Of a DNA stretch of 64,000 nucleotides, positions 27,355 through 35,245 are shown one piece after another; the stretch's first letter is position 1; every line of letters begins with the position of its first letter. This DNA is from Dysosmobacter segnis (lineage in GTDB: Bacteria > Bacillota > Clostridia > Oscillospirales > Oscillospiraceae). The position numbers were made by a program, and so were the translations under genes. Under the pieces are notes generated by a model. That model saw only the letters and a program-made list of their open reading frames with translations, did not search any database and had not been told where the DNA came from. The stretch is taken from assembly GCF_014297285.1 (NCBI RefSeq), contig NZ_JACOQI010000001.1, positions 62,001 through 126,000 on the forward strand. The letters are read 5' to 3'.

Positions 27355-28293
27355 ATGCGATACACGGCGCGGAAAATTCTGACGCTGCTTGTCACCATGC
27401 TCGTCGTCTCCCTTCTGACGTTCGCGGCTTTTGATATGATCTCCGGAGACCCCGCCGCCACCCTGCTGGGGACGCAGGCCACGCCGGAAAAGGTGGAGGC
27501 CCTCCGGACGGAAATGGGATTGAACCGCCCCATGCTGGTGCGGTACGGGGAATGGCTGGCCGGTTTCTTCACCGGAAATCTGGGCGTTTCCTTCCAGTAC
27601 CGCCAGCCGGTGCAGGCGCTGTTAGGCCCGAAAATGCTGGTGACGCTGTGCTTGAGCCTGGTGAGCTTTGTGCTGATCGTTGTGGTATCGCTGCCCTTGG
27701 GATTGTTGTCTGCCAACGGAAAGCTGGACGGGCTCCACACGTTCCTGAATCAGTTCTGTATGGCAGTACCGCCGTTCTTTACCGGTATCCTCATTTCCTG
27801 GTGCTTCGGCATCTGCCTTCGGGCCTTTGTCCCCGGTGACTTTCCAGGACTGGACCGGAACCTTGGCAAGTCTCTGGTGTACTTATTCTTTGCCGCCGTG
27901 TCCATCGCCATCCCCCGGGTGGCGATGACGGTGCGGATGCTGCGCAGCACGGTCATCAGCGAGATGAACAAGCCCTATGTCCGCACGGCCATTGCCCGTG
28001 GCAATGACCGGCGGCAGGTGCTGTGGGGCCATGTGCTGAAAAACTCTCTGGTGCCCACCGTCACATTCCTGGGGCAGACCATGGCGGAGATCGTAGCGGG
28101 CAGCATCGTGGTGGAGCAGGTGTTCTCTGTTCCGGGCCTGGGGCGGATGCTGGTGGCCTCCATTTCCAGTCAGGACTACCCTGTGGTGGAGGCCATCGTG
28201 GTGATCCTGGCCTTCTGGGTGGTGCTTTCCGGCACTCTGGCGGATCTGGTCAATCGCTGCATCGACCCCCGGATGGGAGGGATCGGCAAATGA
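27355..28293 (+). CDS. Peptide ABC transporter permease, DppB/OppB type
   Basis: A 312-residue permease with six helices and the N-terminal B-type hallmark (short tail, helix, large loop FDMISGDPAATLLG). The EAA loop lies in MNKPYVRTAIARGNDRRQVLWGHVLKNSLVP. It pairs with the DppC-type permease. GGGAG is 9 nt before the ATG at 27355; the ATG at 27346 sits too close to it. It overlaps the next gene by 4 nt (ATGA). Confidence 0.93.
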   Translation: MRYTARKILTLLVTMLVVSLLTFAAFDMISGDPAATLLGTQATPEKVEALRTEMGLNRPMLVRYGEWLAGFFTGNLGVSFQYRQPVQALLGPKMLVTLCLSLVSFVLIVVVSLPLGLLSANGKLDGLHTFLNQFCMAVPPFFTGILISWCFGICLRAFVPGDFPGLDRNLGKSLVYLFFAAVSIAIPRVAMTVRMLRSTVISEMNKPYVRTAIARGNDRRQVLWGHVLKNSLVPTVTFLGQTMAEIVAGSIVVEQVFSVPGLGRMLVASISSQDYPVVEAIVVILAFWVVLSGTLADLVNRCIDPRMGGIGK

Positions 28294-29099
28294 AAAAGAG
28301 AAATCCTTACCTGACAGTGGGACTGGTGATGACCGGCATCCTGACGGCTCTGATCGTTCTCGGCTTTTTCTGGACGCCCTATGACCCCAACGCCATGGCA
28401 GCGGGGCCGAAGCTGACGGGGCCGTCTCTGGCTCACCTGATGGGAACGGACAGCTTTGGCCGGGATATTTTCAGCCGGGTGCTGAAGGGCGCCGGGACCA
28501 CCTACGGAATCGCGCTGTGTACTGTGGCCGTGGGCGCGGTGTGCGGCACGGTGCTGGGCGCCGTTACCGGCTATTTCGGCGGCATCGTGGACGATGTGCT
28601 GATGCGCCTTGGCGATGTGCTGACGGCATTTCCCAGTATTCTGCTGGCACTGGTGGTCATCAGTCTGCTGGGCCCCGGCAAGACCGGGAACGTCATCCTC
28701 GCTCTGGGGCTGGTGTTCATTCCCAGCTTTGCTCGGATGGCCCGTGGTACCTACGCCGGACTGCGGGAGGTCAACTATGTAAAAAGCGCCCGACTCATGG
28801 GGGCATCCAGCAGCCGCATCCTGTGGCGGCATATCCTGCCTAATACTTGGAGCGTGCTGCTGCCGGCGCTGACCATCGGCTTCAACAACGCTGTGCTGGC
28901 GGAGGCATCCATGAGCTATCTCTGCATCGGCGTAACGCCGCCGGACGCCTCTCTTGGCTATATGCTCTCGGAAAGCCAGGGCATGTTTATGAGCGCACCC
29001 TGGTACGCGCTGGGAACGGGCCTGACCCTTGTGTGGATGGTATTCGGCGTGGGATTGATCGGCGAAGGACTGCAGCGCCGGGGCGGAGGTGAGGTCTGA
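28290..29099 (+). CDS. Peptide ABC transporter permease, DppC/OppC type
   Basis: A 269-residue second permease subunit. It has the family HLMGTDSFGRDIFSRVLKGA segment and the EAA loop in LREVNYVKSARLMGASSSRILWRHILPN. The true start is ATG 28290, with GGGAGG upstream, inside the end of the DppB-type gene. Its stop shares bases with the next start (TGATG), indicating translational coupling through the operon. Confidence 0.93.
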   Translation: MKKRNPYLTVGLVMTGILTALIVLGFFWTPYDPNAMAAGPKLTGPSLAHLMGTDSFGRDIFSRVLKGAGTTYGIALCTVAVGAVCGTVLGAVTGYFGGIVDDVLMRLGDVLTAFPSILLALVVISLLGPGKTGNVILALGLVFIPSFARMARGTYAGLREVNYVKSARLMGASSSRILWRHILPNTWSVLLPALTIGFNNAVLAEASMSYLCIGVTPPDASLGYMLSESQGMFMSAPWYALGTGLTLVWMVFGVGLIGEGLQRRGGGEV

Positions 29100-29890
29100 T
29101 GCTGGAAATTCAGGATCTGCATGTGAAATTTCATAACCGGGACCGGGAAGCGGTCAGCGGTGTGAGCCTGACCATTCAGGACGGCGAAATCTTGGGTCTG
29201 GTGGGTGAATCCGGCTCCGGAAAATCCGTCACCGCCATGAGCGTGGCGGGTCTGCTGCCCCGGAAGCAGTGCGACTATACCGGCCGCATCCTGCTGGACG
29301 GGCAGGAACTGCTCCACGCGGACCGGTCCGTTTTGCGGGAGATTCAGGGAGCGGAGATCGGCGTGGTGTTTCAGGAGCCTCAAAGCTGCATGGACCCCCT
29401 GATGAAAATTGGCTCTCAGGTGGAGGAGACCCTGCGGATCCATACCCAAATGCCGAAAGAGGAACGCCACCAGCGGGCGCTGGCGGCAATGGCGGCGGCG
29501 GAGCTGCCGGACCCGGAGGGGATCTGCGACAAATATCCCCATGAGCTTTCCGGCGGTATGCTCCAGCGGGCTATGATCGCGGCGGCTATCGTGAACCGGC
29601 CCAAGCTGCTGCTGCTGGACGAGCCTACCACGGCGCTGGATGTGACCATTCAAGCCCAAATTCTGGAAATGCTGAAAAAGCTGAACCGGGAGAGCGGCGT
29701 GTCCATGCTGTTTATCTCCCATAACCTGAATGTGGTACGGAAGCTGTGCCGCCGGGTGGCGGTGATGCAGCGGGGCGTTCTGGTGGAGGAGGGAGATACC
29801 GATCAGGTATTCTACCATCCTCAGCACCCCTACACCCAAAAGCTGATCGACGCCATCCCCACCCGGAACCGAAAGGAGGAGCGGCCATGA
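29099..29890 (+). CDS. Peptide ABC transporter ATP-binding protein, DppD/OppD type
   Basis: A 263-residue ABC ATPase. Walker A GESGSGKS (about 41-48), Q-loop near [12 protein letters not shown], signature [12 protein letters not shown], Walker [14 protein letters not shown], and H-loop FISHNLNVV are all present. The protein lacks the C-terminal Fe-S cysteines of some OppD proteins and is short for the type (often 320 or more residues). It powers import together with the following ATPase. Confidence 0.92.
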   Translation: MLEIQDLHVKFHNRDREAVSGVSLTIQDGEILGLVGESGSGKSVTAMSVAGLLPRKQCDYTGRILLDGQELLHADRSVLREIQGAEIGVVFQEPQSCMDPLMKIGSQVEETLRIHTQMPKEERHQRALAAMAAAELPDPEGICDKYPHELSGGMLQRAMIAAAIVNRPKLLLLDEPTTALDVTIQAQILEMLKKLNRESGVSMLFISHNLNVVRKLCRRVAVMQRGVLVEEGDTDQVFYHPQHPYTQKLIDAIPTRNRKEERP

Positions 29891-30621
29891 CGGACGAATT
29901 GGTACTCTCCCTTCAACATGTTACCGCCGGGTATCGGGAAGGCGGCGTGCTGGGCCGTAAGTACTTTCACGAGGTGCTCCACGATGTTTCCTTCGATGTG
30001 CACCGGGGTGAAATTTTAGGATTAGTAGGCGAGTCCGGCACCGGAAAATCCACGCTGGCCAAGACCATCTTGGGCATGGTGCGGCCGGAGGCCGGACAGG
30101 TCATCCATTATACGAAACGGCCTCAGATGATCTTTCAGGACCCGTACAGCTCTCTGAACCCGGCGTATCCGGTGGAGTGGCTGTTAGAGGAGCCGCTGCG
30201 GATCTACGGAAAGTATGACGGCCCGGAGCGGAAGCGCCGAGTCCGGGAGATGCTGGAACGGGTGGAGCTGCCGGAGGAAGTGCTGAAGGCGAAGCCATCG
30301 GAGCTTTCCGGCGGACAGCGGCAGCGGGTGTCCATCGCCGTGGCCCTGATCCAGCGGCCCCGCTTCCTCATTGCTGACGAGCCGGTCAGTGCACTGGACG
30401 TGACCATTCAGGCCCAGATTTTGAAGCTGCTGCGGGAACTGCGGGATGAACTGGACCTCAGCTACCTATTCATCTCCCACGATCTGAACGTGGTCTACCA
30501 GCTTTGCGATTCTGCTCTGGTGATGAAGCAGGGGCGCATTGTGGAACAGGGGACGGTGGACGAGCTGTTTGACCATCCCAAGGACCCGTACACAAAGCAG
30601 CTGTTGGCGGCGGCGGAATAA
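29887..30621 (+). CDS. Peptide ABC transporter ATP-binding protein, DppF/OppF type
   Basis: A 244-residue ABC ATPase with Walker [11 protein letters not shown]-loop [11 protein letters not shown], signature [12 protein letters not shown], Walker [13 protein letters not shown] and H-loop FISHDLNVV. The start ATG 29887 overlaps the previous stop by 4 nt, with AAGGAGGAG upstream. It ends the operon. Like its partner it is shorter than typical, ending soon after [11 protein letters not shown]. Confidence 0.92.
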   Translation: MTDELVLSLQHVTAGYREGGVLGRKYFHEVLHDVSFDVHRGEILGLVGESGTGKSTLAKTILGMVRPEAGQVIHYTKRPQMIFQDPYSSLNPAYPVEWLLEEPLRIYGKYDGPERKRRVREMLERVELPEEVLKAKPSELSGGQRQRVSIAVALIQRPRFLIADEPVSALDVTIQAQILKLLRELRDELDLSYLFISHDLNVVYQLCDSALVMKQGRIVEQGTVDELFDHPKDPYTKQLLAAAE

Positions 30622-30649
30622 CCGCATAGCCGAACAACTGGATATAAGG

Positions 30650-30673
30650 ACAGCAGGCGGTTCCGCCTGCTGT
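30650..30673 (+). terminator. Hairpin after the ABC importer operon
   Basis: ACAGCAGGCGG pairs with CCGCCTGCTGT, followed only by TTTCC. A weak terminator or processing site; it precedes the DUF3810-like gene. Confidence 0.45.
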
Positions 30674-30715
30674 TTCCAAATCCTGAGCTTGAAAAATGAC
30701 AGATGAGGCATTGCT

Positions 30716-31810
30716 ATGAGCTTCTGGAAAAAATATCGAAAACTGCATATCGGGCTGGCTGTCGATCTGGCGGTGTTGGGCCTGTATCTGGCTCTGCGGC
30801 AGAACCGGCAGCTGATGAACAGCTTTGCGGATCACGTCACCACACCGCTGAAGGCGGCGTTGGGGCGGCTGTGCGCGCTTACCAGCCTGTCCATCATGGA
30901 AATCCTGTATGCTCTGGCGGCAGTGGGGGCTGTGGCATATACCGTCTGGTCAGTGATCGCCGTGGTGAAGGCCAGGGGTCACCGGGGACGGCGGGTATAC
31001 AGCGCCCTTTTGGGAGCGGCGGACGGTATTTTGACAGTTTACGTCCTGTTCTGCCTCATGTGGGGCGTGAACTACTGGACAGACAGCTTTCAGGATCGCT
31101 CCGGCATCACAGCTCAGCCGGTGGCTGCGGAAGATCTGAAAAACGTGACCGCCTATTTCGCAGAGCGGCTGTCCGAAACGGCGAACACGGTGCCACGGGA
31201 CGAAAACGGCGTGTACGCGGTGTCGAAAGAGCAAATCCTTTCAGAGAGCCGGTCGGTCTACGGCGGTGTGACGGAACTGTTTCCCTTTCTCAAATTTCCG
31301 GATACCGGGGTCAAGGCGGTACGCTGCTCCCGGTTTATGAGCGTCATGGGCTTTACCGGAGTGTATTTCGCCTGTGTGGGGGAGTCCAACGTGAATGTGG
31401 ACAGCCCCGCCTGCCTGCTGCCCTCCACCATTGCCCACGAACTGGCCCACCAGCGGGGCGTCGCGTGGGAGCAGGAGTGTAACTTCTTGGGCGTGTTGGC
31501 CTCTGTCACCAGCGGGATGCCGGACTACATATATTCCGGCTGGCTGCTGGGATTCATCCACCTTGGCAACGCCTTGTACGAAACAGACCCGGAGGCTTAC
31601 TGGGCCATTCGGGGCACCCTTCCGGCAGCGGTGGAGGCAGACCTCCGGGACAACAGCGTCTATTGGGATCAGTTCCGGGACAACGTGGTGGAAAAGGTAT
31701 CCGACACAGTGTATGACGCCGCGCTGAAATCCTACGGTGACGCCAACGGCATGAAGTCTTACAGCATGGTGGTGGAGCTGCTGGTGGCGTATTATAAGAA
31801 TCTGGTATAA
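30716..31810 (+). CDS. DUF3810-like membrane protein with a zinc-peptidase-type motif
   Basis: A 364-residue protein with three N-terminal membrane helices (about 12-30, 57-82, 96-118) and an extracytoplasmic domain. It resembles DUF3810 family proteins. It contains TIAHELAHQRG (around residue 240), an HExxH-like metal-binding motif in which the second Glu position reads L: the pattern is H-E-L-A-H, so both His and the Glu are kept. This suggests a membrane-anchored metallopeptidase. No substrate is known. The start has a weak TGAGG; it follows the ABC operon by about 95 nt. Confidence 0.8.
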   Translation: MSFWKKYRKLHIGLAVDLAVLGLYLALRQNRQLMNSFADHVTTPLKAALGRLCALTSLSIMEILYALAAVGAVAYTVWSVIAVVKARGHRGRRVYSALLGAADGILTVYVLFCLMWGVNYWTDSFQDRSGITAQPVAAEDLKNVTAYFAERLSETANTVPRDENGVYAVSKEQILSESRSVYGGVTELFPFLKFPDTGVKAVRCSRFMSVMGFTGVYFACVGESNVNVDSPACLLPSTIAHELAHQRGVAWEQECNFLGVLASVTSGMPDYIYSGWLLGFIHLGNALYETDPEAYWAIRGTLPAAVEADLRDNSVYWDQFRDNVVEKVSDTVYDAALKSYGDANGMKSYSMVVELLVAYYKNLV

Positions 31811-32080
31811 AACTTCATGCATGAGCGGCGCACTACGAAAACGCGCAAATGCCAGTGCATGAAGTTTTCGCGCAGCATTTCCGGTTGCCCCGTAGGGGCG
31901 AGGAAATGGCGCATTTCTTAATTTTGCTATGCTTTTGCATAGCAAAACTTCATGCATGAGCGGCGCACTACGAAAACGCGCAAATGCCAGTGCATGAAGT
32001 TTTCGCGCATCATTTCCGGTTGCCCCGCAGGGGCGAGGAAATGGCATATTTCTTATGTTGCCATGCTTTTGTATAACAAA
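31811..32080. repeat. Two tandem copies of a 135-bp palindrome-rich repeat
   Basis: Copy 1 is 31811-31945 and copy 2 is 31946-32080, differing at roughly ten positions. Each unit starts AACTTCATGCATGAGCGGCG and contains the inverted pair AACTTCATGCA/TGCATGAAGTT, a hairpin CATTTCC...GCCCC-G.A-GGGGC...GGAAATG, and a hairpin TTTGCTATGC/GCATAGCAAA, which is degraded in copy 2. This gap of about 300 bp after the DUF3810-like gene holds no coding sequence. Confidence 0.92.
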
Positions 32081-32114
32081 AAGGACTTCCGCATTGCTGC
32101 GGAAGTCCTTTTTT
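32078..32114. terminator. Bidirectional terminator
   Basis: AAAAAGGACTTCCGC pairs with GCGGAAGTCCTTTTT around ATTGCT. It lies between the tandem repeat and the 3' end of the SLH-transglutaminase gene, and serves the latter. Confidence 0.92.
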
Positions 32115-32117
32115 GAA

Positions 32118-33590
32118 TCATTGGGGCAGTTCGTTTTCCTTGGGCCAGGGGTGCAGCGAATAAGACTGCTCCGGGGTCATGGCAAAATACTGCTTTGTGC
32201 CGGTGTTCCCCTGATCCCCCCAGGTGGCGTCGATGTGGACGGTCTCGCCGTCCAGTGTGGCCACGGTCCAGATGTGGGTGGCGTTGGGGAGAGCGTAGCA
32301 GTCGATGCCCTCCAGCTTCAAAAGCAGATTGTAAGCGCCGGTATACCCGTCGCAGACGGCCTTGCCGTTATGAAACAGGCTGTAGGGCAGGTGGCTGACG
32401 GAGGTGTTGTCCCCGGCGTCATCGTAGGTGCAGTTGGCGGCGATCCACTGGTAATAGGCCCAGGCGATCTCCCGCTGGGTGGAGGCGGGGGTAATGGTCC
32501 CCTGCTGCCACAGCGCGTCATGGACGGCAATGGCGGCAGACAGCGTTTCCGACCGGTATTCCTCGGTACGGTCGCCGGCGATGGAGCTGAATTTCAGGAT
32601 CATGGTCCCGGCGGCGTTATAGGAGCAGGAGGCGTTGTTATAGCCTTGCTCGCAGTGCCGCTTGACCGCCAGCAGGGCATTGTTCAGAGCCTCCTGAGCA
32701 CTGGAAACGGTAAAGTCCTGATCGTATTTCAGGGACAGGGTGTTTTCCCCCTGAGAGAGCATATAGCGGACGGCCTGGTCATAGTCCGCCGCAGTCTCTG
32801 GGGCGGCGATGTAGGTTCCCGCCGTGACCAGATCCTCGTAGGCGGCCCCCTCGGCGCTGTAAAGCTCCGGCAGGTGCCAGTCCGGCGTCAGTCGAAGGGA
32901 GGGATCCACCATCCGGGTCAGCATGGCTGCGGCGGCCCCTCTGGTGATGGGAGAATCCGGCAGAAAGGAGCCGGTCTCGTCGCTGCCCACGCTGATCCCG
33001 CAGCGATAGAGCTTGAGAATGTCATTATAATAGGGAGTGTATTCCGTCACGTCGGTGATCCGGCGGCGGCTGGCGTAGGCCTGAGTGATGAGGGAATCGT
33101 TGACCGGGGGCAGTACTGTTTCCGGCAGGAGATTTGCCAGCACATGGGCCATCTGGGCTCGGGTAGCCACATTGGCGAGCTGCTCGTCCAGAGCCTTGTC
33201 TAAAACACCCTCCGCCTGTAAGTACCAGAGGTAGGGAGCATAGACCCGCTGGGCGTCCTTCAGACCGATGGCGGCGGCAGTGAAGGCGGCGGGGCCGGCC
33301 TCTGGGTCTCCGGTGCGATACAGGCTGCGGATGCGCCCGGCGAAGATCACCGCCTGTCCCACGGTCATAGGCGCCGTCAGGCCGTAAGTGCCGTCGGCCT
33401 GGCCGACAGACAGACCGTATTCATACAGGGCGGCTACATTTTCATAAAAGGTATGGCCTTCCGGCAGATCAGAGAACTGACCGGCATAGGTTTTGCCGCG
33501 GACAAAGTTGTCCGCGCTGTTCTCCTTGGCCAGAGCGGGAACGCTCATCAGAGACAGTGCCAGCAGCAGGGACAGCGCTTGCTTTTTCAT
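32118..33590 (-). CDS. S-layer-homology and transglutaminase-like secreted protein
   Basis: A 490-residue secreted protein. It has a Sec signal peptide (MKKQALSLLLALSLMSVPALA), then three degenerate SLH repeats (about 35-235; FSDLPEGHTFYENVAALYEYGLSVG is the first) for binding cell-wall polymer, then a linker and a C-terminal transglutaminase-like domain. The predicted Cys-His-Asp triad is seen in KAVCDGYTGAYN, NATHIWTVATL and VHIDATWGD. It may cross-link or hydrolyse cell-surface proteins. Ribosome site AAAGGAG. It lies about 20 nt downstream of the LCP gene, so the two cell-envelope genes are likely cotranscribed. Confidence 0.88.
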   Translation of the reverse strand: MKKQALSLLLALSLMSVPALAKENSADNFVRGKTYAGQFSDLPEGHTFYENVAALYEYGLSVGQADGTYGLTAPMTVGQAVIFAGRIRSLYRTGDPEAGPAAFTAAAIGLKDAQRVYAPYLWYLQAEGVLDKALDEQLANVATRAQMAHVLANLLPETVLPPVNDSLITQAYASRRRITDVTEYTPYYNDILKLYRCGISVGSDETGSFLPDSPITRGAAAAMLTRMVDPSLRLTPDWHLPELYSAEGAAYEDLVTAGTYIAAPETAADYDQAVRYMLSQGENTLSLKYDQDFTVSSAQEALNNALLAVKRHCEQGYNNASCSYNAAGTMILKFSSIAGDRTEEYRSETLSAAIAVHDALWQQGTITPASTQREIAWAYYQWIAANCTYDDAGDNTSVSHLPYSLFHNGKAVCDGYTGAYNLLLKLEGIDCYALPNATHIWTVATLDGETVHIDATWGDQGNTGTKQYFAMTPEQSYSLHPWPKENELPQ

Positions 33591-33613
33591 GGAGTGTCAC
33601 TCCTTTCCGGAGG

Positions 33614-34618
33614 TCAGGACGGAAGATGCAGGTCCTCCGCCGTCCGATCCTCCACATAGGGGTTGAGATAGGTATTCACCAGAGTCAGAGTTTCGTCCGG
33701 GATCAGATAGATATACGGAGATCTCCACTCGTTAGGCAGGGTGGAGAAGTCGATCTTGTCCACGCCCATTTTCAAAACCTCTGTGCCCAGCCAGGCCAGA
33801 TTGCCCACGGACAGGTCGGTGTCTACATACTGATTGAAAATTTTGGCGTAATCGTCGATTTTCGTCAGGATATTGCTGGCGGTGAGCATTTTCTTCGCCA
33901 CGGCCTTCAAAAACTTCTGCTGGGTCTGCATCCGGCCCAGATCCTCGCTGCCGTAGCCGGTGCCATCGTTGTTGTGGCGGAAGCGGACTACCCGCATGGC
34001 GTCGGCGCCGTTGAGATATTGAACGCCCTTTTTGAAATGGATACTGAGGTTCTGAATGGGATCGTCATAGTCCATGTTGATGGGTACATCAAAATTCACG
34101 CCGCCAATGGCGTCCACCAGCGCTTCAAAGCCGGTGAGGTCCACGGAAACGGTGTAGTCCACCGGGATGCCCAGCTGATCGGACACCACCTCCGCCAGCT
34201 TGGTCATGCCGCCCTTGCCGAAGGCGGCGTTGATCTTGTGGGATTTTCCATCCCATACGGCCTTGGAGTCACGGGGGATGCTGACGCCATAGACATAGCC
34301 GTTCACCGTGTCCACGGCTACTAAAATATTAGTGTCGCTGTTGCCGTTGCCATCGTCAGAGCCGGAGACCAGAATGGTGTAAAAGCCGCCCTTGCGCTCC
34401 AGATGGGACCGCAGGGCCTCCTGAGCCGCCTGCTCCTCCTCGGATAGCTGGGGATCCCCTGCGGAGGCAGACTGGGACGGCAGCTCATCCACCTTTTGTT
34501 CCGGGGCTTTCAGGAAAAATGCCTTCACCGCCACGCAGGCAGTGAGCAGGATCAGGACGATGGACAGGAAAATTTGCAGGGTAGTGAGGTGCTTTTTGTG
34601 GCGGACTGCTCTGGACAT
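33614..34618 (-). CDS. LytR-CpsA-Psr (LCP) family cell-wall transferase
   Basis: A 334-residue membrane-anchored enzyme that ligates undecaprenyl-linked glycopolymers to peptidoglycan. It has a short cytoplasmic tail, one membrane helix (about 15-37) and an extracytoplasmic LCP domain. Conserved blocks include ILVSGSDDGNGNSDTNILVAVD, VSIPRDSKAVWDG, KINAAFGKGG, GGVNFDVP and VVRFRHNNDG.GYGSEDLGRMQTQQKF. The start at 34618 is preceded by AAAGGAG with an 11-nt gap. An upstream open frame to 34702 has no ribosome site. Confidence 0.92.
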   Translation of the reverse strand: MSRAVRHKKHLTTLQIFLSIVLILLTACVAVKAFFLKAPEQKVDELPSQSASAGDPQLSEEEQAAQEALRSHLERKGGFYTILVSGSDDGNGNSDTNILVAVDTVNGYVYGVSIPRDSKAVWDGKSHKINAAFGKGGMTKLAEVVSDQLGIPVDYTVSVDLTGFEALVDAIGGVNFDVPINMDYDDPIQNLSIHFKKGVQYLNGADAMRVVRFRHNNDGTGYGSEDLGRMQTQQKFLKAVAKKMLTASNILTKIDDYAKIFNQYVDTDLSVGNLAWLGTEVLKMGVDKIDFSTLPNEWRSPYIYLIPDETLTLVNTYLNPYVEDRTAEDLHLPS

Positions 34619-34795
34619 GTGAACGGACGCTCCTTTAACGCGCGGCGAAGGCCGCTTCTCTTTTTCGACAGATTTACATAATATTCTATAAGGATACGGC
34701 ACAAATTACAAGGGGTTCCGGGAAATTTCCAGTTTATTCACAAACGGCCTGTCCGAAAAACGCTGGCCTACGGAAATCGGCGTTTCTTAAAGGAG

Positions 34796-34822
34796 GCGGG
34801 GGACCCTCCGAAGGTCCCCCGC
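34796..34822 (-). terminator. Probable terminator of the spoIIID-3'/85-codon gene unit
   Basis: GCGGGGGACC pairs with GGTCCCCCGC around CTCCGAA, just after the 85-codon gene stop on the minus strand. It has only a weak T tract. Confidence 0.55.
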
Positions 34823-34828
34823 AGCCTG

Positions 34829-35086
34829 CTATTCGCTTCCGGCGCTGTTCGCCAGCCTTTTCAGCAGGCACCGGATCTCGTCCAGCTGCCGGGTCTGCTG
34901 GGAAAGGGCGCAACTGATATAATGAAGCTCTGCTGCCAGTCCCTCCGGCGCGGGATGGACCGCTACCGGGTGGGGCCATCGGCGCATGACGGGCTGAACT
35001 GCCGGAGCGGCGGGCAGTTCCGGGACAGCGTTTGACTTTTGGGGGCCGCTTTGGCGGCGGCAGCCGCCGGGATCACGTACAGCCAT
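34829..35086 (-). CDS. Small hypothetical protein downstream of spoIIID (85 residues)
   Basis: A proline- and alanine-rich N-terminal half (QKSNAVPELPAAPAV) is followed by a helical C-terminal half (SCALSQQTRQLDEIRCLLKRLA) likely to form a coiled coil. I recognise no family. AAGGAGG sits 6-7 nt before the ATG at 35086, and the start is 14 nt after the spoIIID stop, so it should be cotranscribed with spoIIID when that gene is intact. In the present arrangement it would be reached only from within the element or by read-through. Confidence 0.6.
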   Translation of the reverse strand: MAVRDPGGCRRQSGPQKSNAVPELPAAPAVQPVMRRWPHPVAVHPAPEGLAAELHYISCALSQQTRQLDEIRCLLKRLANSAGSE

Positions 35087-35100
35087 GGGACTTCCTCCTT

Positions 35101-35245
35101 CTATGTACCCTTGTATTTTTTTCGGGTGGCGATGCCGCCCCGGATGTGCCGCTGGGCCTTGTTCACGTCCAGCACCTCCTTGACCTGCAAGTACAGCGCC
35201 CGGTTAAAAAGGGGCAGCCGTTCTGAAATGTCCTTGTGTACCGTG
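35101..35245 (-). pseudogene. spoIIID: spoIIID, 3' part (C-terminal half), separated by the inserted element
   Basis: Read on the minus strand from the ACCGTG core, this stretch encodes VHKDISERLPLFN, then the segment VKEVLDVNKAQRHIRGGIATRKKYKGT and a TAG stop at 35101-35103. This is the C-terminal half of SpoIIID; the RHxRGGxATxxKYK motif is diagnostic. It has no start codon or ribosome site of its own. The 5' part lies 5.4 kb away at 40705-40814. Joining at the core yields 82 codons in frame plus stop. I call it interrupted and restorable, not decayed: no stop or frameshift is seen in either part. Confidence 0.93.

Noticed and set aside
31811..32080. CRISPR array
   Set aside because: Only two adjacent 135-bp units with no spacers and no cas genes; this is a tandem duplication.
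35086..35240. Short stretch between the 85-codon gene and the recombinase taken at first as intergenic
   Set aside because: Translation on the minus strand shows it is the C-terminal part of SpoIIID, not spacer.
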